Translations under genes and position numbers: made by a program
Assembly: GCA_028551475.1 (NCBI GenBank)
Contig: CM052354.1
Location: 12,607,172-12,671,171, forward strand
Origin: Casuarina equisetifolia
Taxonomy: Eukaryota > Streptophyta > Magnoliopsida > Fagales > Casuarinaceae
DNA length: 64,000 nt
Direction of reading: 5' to 3'
The notes under the pieces: generated by a model
Told to the model about the DNA's origin: nothing
What the model saw: the letters and a program-made list of their open reading frames with translations, nothing else
Database searches by the model: none
In this document: piece by piece, positions 1 through 8,925 of the stretch
How the letters are laid out: the number at the start of each line of letters is the position of its first letter
How positions within the stretch are numbered: position 1 is the first letter of the stretch

Positions 1-761
1 CTTACGTGTGGTTACAAATATTTTACTACCTATTGTGTTGCCCATTATTATTCTTTTCAATTTAAACAATTGTTCATAATATAAGCTAGAATTTTCTTTT
101 TCCATCAATCCTTTCTTTAAGATGACTAGTTAGTACATTCATTTTAAGAGGTTCTAATTTCTTTTTATTATATACTCTAATATATTTTTAAAAATATTTT
201 TTACATTAATTGAATGAGAGATTTATACCTACATTCTTAATTTAAAATGGCACCTAATGCTCTTATAATAGCCTTAATCCTATGGGTCATTCTATCATCA
301 TAGATAAATTGCATTGGTTTAAAAAAGAATATGAGTATTTTTTCACCTTTTTATTTTGGATCATTAACTCTCATTGTCCAACTTTAATGAAAGCAACATC
401 TAAAGAGTCATCCACATCATATAGGACATCATTTAGCACTTCAAACTAACGATAAACTTCAATATCCTTAACTCGTTCCTCCTTTACATCAAGAAGTAGT
501 TCTTTGGTTTCTAAAACCTTGTTTTAGAGTTCTTTTAAGCTCTCATTTGACCCTTGACAAAAAGGAGATTTTTTTAGGAGCTAATAGATCACCAATGTTG
601 AGATGAGTTAAGGGTTCTATGAAAGGGTTTAATAATAAATAAAGAGTGTTAGAAAAGGGTTCTTGAAGTGATAGAAAGGTAAAAGGAAGATATATTTGCT
701 TTGAATTCAAAGTAGTAGTAAGAAGTGAGCTAAGTGGTTTTGTATTTTTAAGACCAAAAAG
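1..761 (-). pseudogene. CC-NB resistance-gene relic A (N-terminal part)
   Basis: The minus strand from about 540 down to 290 reads, with stops, VLETKELLLDVKEE, then VLNDVLYDVDDSLD, then SYSFLNQCNLSMMIE. This is the order and spacing of the coiled-coil (Rx_N) domain of RGA-type CC-NB-LRR proteins, where LKDVLYDADDLLD-like and FFSxSNQ-like motifs occur. Such proteins are cytoplasmic immune receptors. Several in-frame stops (for example before FEVL and after VGQ) show it is dead. The same block recurs at about 8926, 10300 and 14520, so it belongs to a dispersed or tandem resistance-gene cluster. It resumes past the TRIM insertion, near 1085-1130. The family call rests on motif order; no P-loop is readable in this copy. 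Confidence 0.55.
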
Positions 762-1068
762 TGGAAAAGGAACTCAACTATTAAGCCAAAAGCCTGTTGG
801 CATGACGAGTTCAGTTACCTTTAGGATCATAATATTCTACCACCCTTCACAGTAGACACCCCGGTGGGCCATGCCAAGTAGCCCTTTCCGTAGGTCACCC
901 CTTTCATGGTTTGAACTTCGGATGTGGTTCTGTAGGTCACCCCTTTTATGGTTTTAACTCCGGATGTGGGGTTTGGCTTTGATACCAAATGTAATAAGCC
1001 CAATCATTGAGCCAAAAGACCTAAGTTTGTTGGCATGGCGGAGTTTAATTATCTTTAGGACTGTAACA
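762..1068 (-). mobile_element. TRIM element, minus orientation, degenerate
   Basis: The right terminal repeat (990-1068) is the reverse complement of the TRIM LTR seen at 4475-5199; it starts TGTAATAAGC and ends CTGTAACA. The left repeat (762-about 834) is a diverged copy sharing the stretch AAGCCAAAAG. Just inside the right LTR, 968-989 reads on the minus strand as TTTGGTATCAAAGCC, an initiator-Met tRNA primer-binding site. The internal part (about 835-967) has no ORF and contains a short internal duplication (GTAGGTCACCCCTTT twice). No clean target duplication remains. It sits inside resistance-gene relic A. Confidence 0.65.
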
Positions 1069-2009
1069 TTTAAGTCAAGTCAAATGGAGTGATGAAGTGG
1101 AAAATAAATACGGCCAACTTATGTTCACATTGGTGGAACTAACATTCGAAATGATCTAATCATCCATCAAGAAAGATTGAGCCAACCGTTTGGGCAAACT
1201 ATACTTATTATCCCCCAATGGTGGGATTAAAGCCGCATTTGTATATCTGGGATCTTTTTTTTAGTTTACCGAAGGGTAAAAATGAACAATAATAGTCAAT
1301 ACGGGGTTAAGTCTTTTAATAACTAAAATGTAAAAAGGCTAAACAAACTATGAATAAAAAACATAACAAGTCAAAACGTAATCCAAAAGCCCGATAAATA
1401 AGTTGAATCACAGAAAAAGGATGCCATGAAATTTCTTAAAATCAAGAAGAAAAATAATATGGGTACGACTGGAAGTAAAAATTGACATTATTCTACCTTC
1501 AATGACATTCCTTATTCCTATGAAATTTCATTTGATAGCATAATTAGTACATATAGTTATGAAACGTAATTCATTAAATCATATAGAAAAATGAATTCCT
1601 TATCCCTTGAAATTAAACTAAATGTTGATCTCTCCTAATCCCCAAAAAAAGATTAAGCTTTACTCTTTAACCAAGTGTCCTGTTTGAACAGACAATTAAC
1701 CTCTTAAAGCATGAATTTTGGTTGTAGGATACAGCTCGGTCTTCTAACGAGGAAGGTCACAATTATTATAGTCTTGTTAAAAGCAAACAGTTCTAGCTTC
1801 GCAAAAAGAAGACATGAGAGACGTCCCAACATCCTATGTAGTATTGTTATTCACAGATGGTTTCAAACGACAATTTGAATAAGTTCTTGTTCCCTTGTAA
1901 CTGTTTCCAGTGTTAAATGAGATCAAAATAAATATCCCCTCGGTTATGAGAAACATTAACCACAGAATCCTCATCCCCTCATATAACTACACGGTGATTT
2001 GAAGCGAGA
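1069..2009. other. AT-rich stretch without recognised gene
   Basis: 1085-1130 resembles the sequence that follows the other CC-NB relics (compare 9960 and 15590), so it is probably the rest of relic A. I see nothing interpretable from 1131 to 2009. Confidence 0.4.
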
Positions 2010-2305
2010 GTCCTTGTTGCAGTTAGCAGAAACGTTGAGACGTTTGCAGATGCCTTGAGCTGTTTATTCTAGGGCAGGTGGTGACCTCGGGTGCTTGCCA
2101 GCCAGCAGTCCCGTCACTATCGCACTCAACGTTGAACTCTACAGCATCCTCGAAGCTGGGCAGATTCCCCTCAACAGGGGGCGTCTATTGCTAGCCAACG
2201 TGGCTCCCCATTATACCATCATCCACATCGAGCTTAGACTTGTTCTTCAGAGGCTCGTTCATGATCCAATAATCAGTCGCATATTGGACGTATTGTCAGT
2301 TTTAT
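2010..2305 (-). pseudogene. Unrecognised coding-like fragment, two stops
   Basis: Richer in G+C than its surroundings. One minus-strand frame is protein-like along its length: it passes WIMNEPLKNKSKLDVDDG, two TAG stops, then NLPSFEDAVEFNVECDSDG and WQAPEVTTCP, ending at a stop near 2020. The acidic, low-bias composition looks like a real former exon. I do not recognise the family. A plus-strand ORF over the same bases (2095-2307) is probably a shadow of it. No start, splice site or promoter can be assigned. Confidence 0.3.
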
Positions 2306-2553
2306 GATTCTTTTATCTGACGATTGTTTCTTGTTTCTTTTTTATTATGAGCAGAGACCTAAAAATTATGTGCTCTCTTTTATGTTGAATAGTTAATTCC
2401 ACACGCTAACTTCTTCCCCCGCGCCATCTCCAACACATGCCCATTTCCCCTGCACCTGCCCGTGTTACTCCATTTCTTCACATTTTCGCTTTGCTTCTAA
2501 CAGATGCTTAACTTTTAACGTTGGGAATGTGGGTAGGAAAGTAGGGAAACTGA
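2306..2553. other. Spacer, nothing recognised
   Basis: Unique-looking sequence up to the target site of the next element. No ORF or repeat that I can support. Confidence 0.4.
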
Positions 2554-2558
2554 TAGGT

Positions 2559-2798
2559 TGCAGCAGTCCGCTGGCTCAACTGCATATAACGACGTCGTTA
2601 TGAGTCATATACTGGTCCATTATTGTTAATTCTGTTGTCATAAGTGGGCAGTTAATGGAAGTCGTTGGGAGGTCTTTGAAAGGGAAACCAGATCTTAGTT
2701 GGAGGGAGTTCAGTTTTGTAGAAGTCTTGTTATCTTGGAAGTTAGGTTGCCCTCGAACGAAACCTTTGTTCTTGAATTGATGAAGAAGGACTGCTGCA
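2559..2798 (+). repeat. 5' LTR of gene-capturing element
   Basis: 240 bp, TGCAGCAGTCC...GGACTGCTGCA. Near-identical to 6006-6245, with about four substitutions. Preceded by TSD TAGGT. Confidence 0.92.
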
Positions 2799-2800
2799 AG

Positions 2801-2814
2801 TGGTATCTGGATCC
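2801..2814 (+). other. Putative primer-binding site (degenerate iMet)
   Basis: TGGTATCTGGATCC starts two bases after the LTR end, where TGGTATCAGAGCC would be expected for initiator-Met tRNA priming. Seven bases match, then it diverges. Confidence 0.5.
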
Positions 2815-4474
2815 AGTGAGAGAGAGTTTGGCTGATATCAAAGAAGATTTGAAGGTCTTTTACAGCATTATGATGGCTGGATTGAATGACTTGCGTTAAG
2901 CTCTTCGCAAGAAAGAAATTGATGGATTGCAAGCCAAAAGGATTCTGTCTATTTCCGACCACCTTCAGTCCGGTGACCAAGAAATTGGGGAAAATGACGA
3001 GTCAACCACTGCCGATCAACATCTAGCTAGTATCTTGCAAATCGAAAATCATAGCTCCAATTTAAATAAGTCTGAAATAATCATTGAGGTGGCTCATTTT
3101 GATGGAGATCTTACCGAATCCGGCGACGAATGGCCACAAATGATGCTCGGCTCTAATGATGAGGAGAATGCAAAAAAGATGGACCAGGTCGGGAAATCCG
3201 ACGATATGGACCAGATCTGGATTCATTTACAGCAAAATCTGTCACATAGGAAAAGTCGGCTAACACGAACAAGCATTGATTGGCTAGAGAGAGAATCGCC
3301 ATTCAACTTTTCCGATGTTTCCATTCACCAGGTCTATTTTTACTCACTTCGGCCGGCCACCGGAATGGAGCCGATTGCCTTACATTCTCGTGAGCAAATT
3401 TGTTCACTCAACGCCCATTCCAATTTTCAAAGAAAATCCTCTGTATTGTGCCTTCTTTCTAGCTTTGATTATCCAATTTTATCTGGAAGTGTTGAAACCT
3501 TGGTGGTTGCACGGAGAGAGAAGGACACGGAAGTAATTGAGCAGGAGTTGCTTCTTCTGGCGAAGAGCTGGTTCTGCATTGCTACAATTAGTATTAGCTC
3601 TATCAGAGGCTTATTTCTGGAGAAGTACTTCACTGATAAATCTGTTACTACTTTACAGATGGAAATCAAAAAGATAATGCCCCAGTATACAGAGTCTCAC
3701 AAGTTGATTGATTGGATGGAAAAAGGTGTATATAGTGCATTGCAGAAAAAGTATTTGCAAAAACTTGTGGTTTGTGTTTGTGAGGTAGTTGAAGGAGATC
3801 AGTTTTTAGGAATTGAAGATTGTCTTATTTTAATTCCTATAGATCTTCTTTATTTTGATCTAAACCCTCGAAATGGCTGTGGGTCTAACGATATCTACAG
3901 AGTGCATAATTCCAAGAAGCACTACATTGAATTGCATTCTACTCCTTATTGTAAAGATCTCAATGAAGTGCTTAAAAAGTTTGTAGAGCATGATGACACG
4001 GGCTCAAACAGAACTAAAGAAATGAAATTAGAGTCATTAACTAGTGAGCTTAGAAAGAAAAGACGGATTATTCCTCCAAGTATTGAGGTTGCTGCTAATG
4101 GAAAAGATGTTTTGCACACCCTCTGTGTAGTTACTAAACTGGGGGGTGATTCATTTGGCACCTACGTGATTTCTATGGCTTCAAATGCAATTGACATTCT
4201 CATCATTGAACTTTTGCAGGAAGAGGCAGGACTTGTTAATAGTGGGGAATTAGGAAGACCATGTTTTGGTGAAATGCTACGGGTGAAGGCTTTATTTGAA
4301 ATTGTGAAGAACTTGAGAGGAATAGGTTCAGTGATAAGGGAATTCATATTAATTGATTGGTATAGGGAACATATCATAAGAAACCACAATGGCCAACAAA
4401 AGGTTAAGGTTGGATATTCTAATTCTAGTATATCTGATAAAGAAAGTATTTGTATTTTTTGGAAAGAGCATGTG
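2811..4474 (+). CDS. Chimeric captured ORF: gag-like start + ASY1 HORMA fragment + bacterial-type PEPC fragment
   Basis: One frame runs from the LTR/PBS junction to the TRIM insertion with a single stop (TAA, 2897-2899). The open part starts at codon 2927 (TTG, no ATG) and continues 516 codons to 4474; the reading then runs into TRIM sequence and stops at 4486. Counting from 2927: residues 1-100 are acidic and hydrophilic; about 203-286 (nt 3533-3784) match the plant meiotic axis protein ASY1 HORMA domain, with IRGLFLEKYFTDKSV and LIDWMEKGVYSALQKKYL; about 345-500 (nt 3959-4426) match bacterial-type PEP carboxylase (PPC4), with GGDSFGTYVISMASNA, SGELGRPCFGEMLRV and IDWYREHIIRNHNGQQKV. In the intact enzyme the last stretch leads into VGYSDSGKDAGR; here it decays after VGYSNS, so no catalysis is expected. 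ASY1 and PPC4 genes are intron-rich, so uninterrupted fragments suggest capture from spliced RNA (inference). Confidence 0.8.
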
Positions 4475-5199
4475 TTACAGTCCTAAAGGTAATTGAGCCT
4501 GCCATGCCAACAGGCTTAGGCCTTTTGGCTCAATGGTTGGGTTCCTTACATTTGGTATCAGAGCCAAACCCCACATCCTAAGTTCAAATCTTGGTGGGTG
4601 CACTTGGCTGTGTGTAGCCTGTTAGGGACATGGGGGCTTGACTGTGAGAAGCTCGTTGGCCGGTATGAGGGAGTATGAAGGGAAAGAAGGCCCTAGCAGC
4701 TTCCAGTAGTTGGGCTAATGGAGCTGCGGAGTTTCCCGCCTAGTGAAGCCGCGAAGTGTAACCACTGAGAAAGTCGAATTCAGGAAGCGTGGTGGAATGT
4801 TACGGTCCTAAAGGTAATTGAGCCTGCCATGTCAACAGGCTTAGGCCTTTTGGCTCAATGGTTGGGTTCGTTACATTTGGTATCAGAACCAAATCCCAGA
4901 TCCTGAGTTCAAATCCTGATGGGTGCACTTGGCCGTGTGTAGCTCGTTGGGGACATGGGGGCTTGACTATGAGAAGCTCGTTGGCCGGTATGAGGGAGTA
5001 TGAAGGGAAAGAAGGCCCTAGCAGCTTCCAGCAACTGGGCTAATGGAGCCGTTGAGTTTTCCACCTAGTGGAGCCGCGGAGTGTAACCATCGAGGACGTC
5101 GGATTCAAGAAGCGTGGTGGAATGTTACGGTCCTAAAGGTAATTGAGCCCACCATGTCAACAGACTTAGGCCTTTTGACTCAATGGTTGGGTTCGTTAA
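4475..5199 (+). mobile_element. TRIM array: three LTRs, two internal regions
   Basis: Three short LTRs of about 76-78 bp lie at 4475-4550, 4798-4875 and 5123-5199. All begin TGTTAC(A/G)GTCCTAAAGG and carry TTAGGCCTTTTG; the first two end TTACA. Two ~247-bp internal regions separate them, giving a 323-325-bp period. Each internal region starts with an initiator-Met primer site (TTTGGTATCAGAGCC at 4551, TTTGGTATCAGAACC at 4876). The array is flanked by the 5-bp target duplication GCATG (4470-4474, 5200-5204). No coding capacity. The three-LTR form is what unequal or template-switch recombination between two copies would give. Its insertion split the chimeric ORF of the host element. Confidence 0.88.
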
Positions 5200-5203
5200 G
5201 CAT

Positions 5204-5557
5204 GCTTCCGCCAAGTTTATCATGCTTGTTCTACTAATTATGTTGAGTTTTTTCGCTTTTGGTGAATTAGTTGTTGAAAGTGCTACGACAAATTCTTTTC
5301 TTAATAAACATACATATTCTTCGAACAATCCTTACTGCAAGGCTTCAGAAAATGTTAAGAGGAATACCTATAGTGGTCTAGTGGGGAATTCTGACATTTT
5401 AGCGTATGTTTTCATTCGAATTGATATTGAAATATTTCTTCCCCAAAAGAAAACCCGAGGACTAACTCCAGTGGACACGGTCAAATTCCTCGACTTTGTT
5501 CTAGTTGGATGGGTTGCAATCTTTGGTTCACTCGAGATGCCAAAAGCTTATTTATGA
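5204..5557 (+). CDS. Downstream part of the chimeric ORF, split off by the TRIM
   Basis: Removing the TRIM and one GCATG copy puts this segment in the same frame as the ORF ending at 4474 (codons GAG CAT | GCT TCC), so it was the next ~118 codons of a former ORF of more than 630 codons. It opens with a hydrophobic stretch (FIMLVLLIMLSFFAFGELVV) resembling a signal peptide or membrane segment, then SNNPYCKASENV. A second hydrophobic patch near the end contains FLDFVLVGWVAIFGSLEM. It stops at TGA 5555-5557. I do not recognise the source gene; it may be a third captured fragment. It has no start codon of its own, so it is probably not translated today. Confidence 0.5.
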   Translation, partial: ASAKFIMLVLLIMLSFFAFGELVVESATTNSFLNKHTYSSNNPYCKASENVKRNTYSGLVGNSDILAYVFIRIDIEIFLPQKKTRGLTPVDTVKFLDFVLVGWVAIFGSLEMPKAYL

Positions 5558-5992
5558 GTCTTCCTTGCCATTCTTACTACTGTGATCGGTTTTTGTGCTA
5601 AGGGTTATTCCACATTTGAGCAAATTTTAGTTGCATTCAGAAGTTGATCACCCAGTCCATTTATGATGGACAAATGTATAGTTAAAAAGGGGCAGAGCTA
5701 CAAGACAGGAACTTAAGCTGGGGTGTGAAAAACTAGTAAGAAGAAGTTGCTCGCTAATTTGCAAATGGAAATTGAGGCGGCATTTTCCAAGTCCTATGTA
5801 CTTTAATGGGGTCTAGAGGCAGACAACCAAGGATGCAAGTACTATTGCGGGAGTGAATGTTACCAGAATTATCAATGAACAACTGCAGCTGCCATCGTAT
5901 ATGGATCGGATAAGGAGTTGAGTCTCAGCGGCCAGTAAGAAGTCCGTGTGGAGTACTTCCTTGAGATTAACCTTGAGGACAAGGTTATTTTT
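5558..5992 (+). other. 3' non-coding part of gene-capturing element
   Basis: No long ORF. The last ~40 bases read VEYFLEINLEDKVIFKGAG in one frame, resembling the pol C-terminus next to the polypurine tract of chromoviruses; this hints at the parent element. Confidence 0.45.
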
Positions 5993-6005
5993 AAGGGGGC
6001 AGGTA
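5993..6005 (+). other. Polypurine tract
   Basis: AAGGGGGCAGGTA immediately before the 3' LTR, the expected plus-strand primer. Confidence 0.7.
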
Positions 6006-6245
6006 TGCAGCAGTCCGCTGGCTTAACTGCATATAACGACGTCGTTATGAGTCATATACTGGTCCATTATTGTTAATTCTGTTGTCATAAGTGGGCAGTT
6101 AATGGAAGTCGTTGGGAGGTCTTTAAAAGGGAAACCAGATCTTAGTTGGAGGGAGTTCAGTTTTGTAGAAGTCTTGTTATCTTGGAGGTTAGGTTTCCCT
6201 CGAACGAAACCTTTGTTCTTGAATTGATGAAGAAGGACTGCTGCA
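6006..6245 (+). repeat. 3' LTR of gene-capturing element
   Basis: 240 bp, same 11-base inverted ends as the 5' LTR. Followed by TSD TAGGT (6246-6250). Confidence 0.92.
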
Positions 6246-6253
6246 TAGGTGCA

Positions 6254-6640
6254 TCACATATTGTTTTCTCCGAGAAAATCTCCAGTGAAGTTGTTGTTAG
6301 AGATGTTGAGGATCCTGAGCAATGTAAGATTCGCCATATCCGGCGGTAGTATCCCCGTGAGATTGTTAACAGCGATGGTGAGATTCACCAACTTGTCCAG
6401 TAACCCAATCTCCGACGGCAGAAAACCATGGCTAGTGGCATTAGTCACGTTGAGAGAAAGAACCCGTCGGTCCTCGTTGCATGAAACCCCGGAGAAGGAG
6501 CAATGGGCTTGTGGCGAAGAAGAGTTCTTCCGATTCTTCATGCCTAAAGCTTTCGGCCCCATCATGGCCGACTTGAGCTTTTCAAGACCACTACGGTAAG
6601 AAGAAGTGCATGCTGAAAAAAGGAAGAAAATTAAATGCAC
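6254..6640 (-). pseudogene. CLAVATA1-like receptor kinase, N-terminal fragment
   Basis: The minus frame reads the start of a CLV1-class LRR receptor-like kinase ectodomain: a remnant hydrophobic leader (IFFLFSACTSSY), then LEKLKSAMMGPKALG, the LRR N-cap with HCSFSGVSCNED, then EIGLLDKLVNLTIAVNNLTG and LRILNISNNNFTGDF. In the family this is the apoplastic part that binds CLE peptides. Only about 1.5 LRRs remain; a TGA at 6254-6256 ends the frame next to the target site of the gene-capturing element. There is no ATG at the start of the frame (GTG) and the leader is shortened. The sequence beyond 2558 on the other side of the element does not continue the LRRs, so the fragment was already truncated before that insertion. 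Confidence 0.72.
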
Positions 6641-6729
6641 ATGGAGGAGGGAACGTATGAAAAAGTCTCTCCTCTTTTTTTGCTTTTTGTTTTTGGTTCA
6701 GGCCGACTGAACGCAGGCTATCATTGCAG

Positions 6730-7224
6730 CAAATATCTACATTACAAGATGGCAAAGACCTATTTATGCAAGATAAAAGGGTGATGAATGAAGTTCACGG
6801 TGGAGAAAGTTCTCTTCCCTGGATACTCCTAGTGCTGCCCAACGTTAGCTTCCAAATCCAGAGCATCTCCTCCTTTTTTGGCTCCCTAAATCAACCAAGC
6901 AAAAGTAGGTCCATATTCCGTCAGTTGTTGGGAATGTTCAGCCACTGAGTCGGGCACCTGACCTGCTTCCCCTTGAACTTTGTTCCTTCCTCTTTCCTGT
7001 CGCCTCTAGCAGACTCTTGAACAGCAAGAAAGTACAAACTTTGGAAAAGAGAGTCGTGCATTAATGAGATGCCACTTACAGAACGCAGCTTGGAACTCGC
7101 ACCTGTGACGGGGAGCCCTGTAGTCCACAAGAGAGAATACGGAGCCATCCCATCTCCAACCCAATACAGAGACAGAAGAGAGAGGATTGGGACAGGAGCC
7201 ACTCTTCTGCAACTGAGTTGCCAT
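6730..7224 (-). pseudogene. Unrecognised candidate gene fragment, two possible exons
   Basis: An ATG at 7224 opens a minus-strand exon (7224-7080) beginning MATQLQKSGSCPNPLSSVSV, Ser/Leu-rich like an organelle transit peptide. It ends at a good donor (GTAAGT, 7079-7074). After about 60 bases a second frame, SARGDRKEEGTKFKGKQ, runs to a stop at 6921. A 60-base intron would be very short. I do not recognise the protein. It could be the 5' end of a plastid-targeted gene or a random open frame in a G+C-richer patch. Confidence 0.25.
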
Positions 7225-7289
7225 GGCAGCCACGTACTACACGAGAAACACAGATATAATACGGATACTTTGATCTTTATTGTTTGATT

Positions 7290-8861
7290 TTCATTTCAAA
7301 AGACTATTTAAATAGATTTGCTCTTTACATGCCCCAAATCATTCACTTGCTTTTTCACCTACATATTAATTTTGGGCACTGACGTTGGCATTAGAATATA
7401 TGCTGAAAATTACTTATCTTGTTAAAATTACTTGTAAAAGTGATTAATTTGGATTGGTTAAATGGTAAATTTAGTTTGTCAAATTGTAATACAAAAACAG
7501 AAGGTCAACTCAATTAGTAAAACCATTGTTTAAGATGATCAATTGCAGATGGTCCTCTTTGTATTCCGAACTTGATTAGGAGTGTAGATTGATAGATTCC
7601 GAAGGCAACTAGGTTTTGTTTATAGAAGAGCTCCAACAGACCCTTTTTCTAAATCTGGGCTATATATGAAGTTATTCCCAGTGTTTTGAACCGCAATTTT
7701 TCCCAATTGGGCTTCGGGTGTGAGCCAGGCCCGTTGTGGCTAATCTCCGCTATATGCAAAGATGTTGTTAGCATTTGAAACTGCACGACCTCCCATAGCC
7801 TAAATCTGTAACCGTGGGGCATGTGACTTAAGAGTTAGTAGTTTTTACTTAAATAATAATGAGTTTTTTTTCCTCCACATTTATTCAGTGAGAATTCAAA
7901 TGTCCAATAATAAAAAAATAATAAAAAAAGAATCTGTTTCGGAGCCAATATTCGGCAAAAGGCTGCTTGTTCATATAACTAGGAATTACAAGTCTTCAAC
8001 TTCTACTTGCTCAACCGATGTGGGACGTTTGGAGATTTTTTAGATTTTTTGGAGTCTTGGGAAGTCTTCAACAGAAAGAGGTCTCCGTTTTCCTCTTACA
8101 AAGCCCTTTATCTTCCATTTCCTTGCTGATTTTTCTTCATATTAGGTCGCAAGAAACGGAGCACACAGTAGTTCAACTTCGATGAGCCGCTTCAACCTCT
8201 TCGTCCCCTTATGCGGTCGGTGACAAGGTAGCTCAATCAAGAGGATCGCACCATGTTCTTTCTTTCTTGACTATGAATTCGATTTCTCTCTTGAATGTTC
8301 TAGCCATAAAGGAAAGGGAACGTAGAAGAAAGACAGGAAAAAGTTTGAAGGAACTGAAAAACAAGTTTGTTTTGGATATTTCGGTTTGAATGCGTTGACA
8401 TGAACACCTCCCATTTAAAGTATGGAGTCCATACAGAGGGTGTCAAAGGTATGTATTATTTTACAATAAAAATGTGAGAATATACCTTCAACTTAATGTC
8501 TTAAGGTAAATAGTGAGGTGTTCCACTTAACACGTTAATGTTTTATAATGGACTCCATCCTTTAATAGTAGGAGATTGACATTTACCCGCATTGGAATCA
8601 TCTGGGTCCCAAGTTTCATCATAGTGGGGCTCGGAAGCATCATTGTTTTTAGAGTTGCCAATTCCTACATAGGTAGAATATTCCACCGCTTTGCTGACTG
8701 CATGCTTTGGCAAGTGTGTTGGTACTCACCCCTGTGTATTGGGATGAATTCGTGTGGGTGACAATTTTCAGCGGTCATTGGGCCATGCAAAGCACACTTG
8801 ATGTGGATGGCCATACTACAAAGGTTACATTGGTAACGGATCCCACAAAGTTTACTATTTG
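7290..8861. other. Intergenic, no gene recognised
   Basis: AT-rich DNA with only short ORFs (the longest, 8576-8761, has no recognisable motif). I see no RNA gene or clear repeat. Confidence 0.4.
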
Positions 8862-8925
8862 GTGAAATTTATATGCAAGTGAATATGTCAAACAAGTAAT
8901 ATAATGATAAGAAAGATATCATTAT
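8862..8925 (-). repeat. LTR-end fragment of the gag-only element family
   Basis: About 64 bases closely match 54332-54400, the edge of the LTR at 54327-55575; they share GCAAGTGAA, ATGTCAAACAAGTAATAT and AATGATAA. No other part of that LTR is nearby. It abuts CC-NB relic B. Confidence 0.6.

Larger units (their letters stand above)
2559..6245 (+). mobile_element. Gene-capturing non-autonomous LTR retrotransposon (complete)
   Basis: Two direct repeats of 240 bp (2559-2798, 6006-6245) each start TGCAGCAGTCC and end GGACTGCTGCA, perfect 11-base inverted ends with TG...CA. The element is flanked by the 5-bp target duplication TAGGT (2554-2558, 6246-6250). A primer-site-like TGGTATCTGGATCC lies at 2801-2814, and a purine-rich tract (5993-6005) precedes the 3' LTR. 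There is no protease, reverse transcriptase or integrase. The interior holds a chimeric ORF with fragments of at least two host genes. Before the purine tract, a frame reads NLEDKVIFKGAG, similar to the C-terminus of chromovirus pol (compare FDLEDKVLHQGG in the element at 38881). So a Ty3/gypsy backbone seems to have lost its pol and gained host sequence. The LTRs differ at about 4 of 240 positions by eye, implying recent insertion. Confidence 0.88.

Noticed and set aside
2010..2305. Kinase-like GTAGWQAPE on the minus strand (IRE1-type)
   Set aside because: Five residues shared, no other kinase motif around.
2095..2307. Plus-strand ORF with faint likeness to the Clp-N region of SMXL proteins
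   Set aside because: Only scattered residues agree; the minus-strand frame over the same bases is more protein-like.
4858..5237. ORFs across the TRIM repeats
   Set aside because: Two similar frames arise from the repeat copies and cross LTR borders; no coding signal.
5204..5557. DMP/DUF679 membrane protein
   Set aside because: A single DFV-like stretch agrees; the order of the other conserved residues does not.
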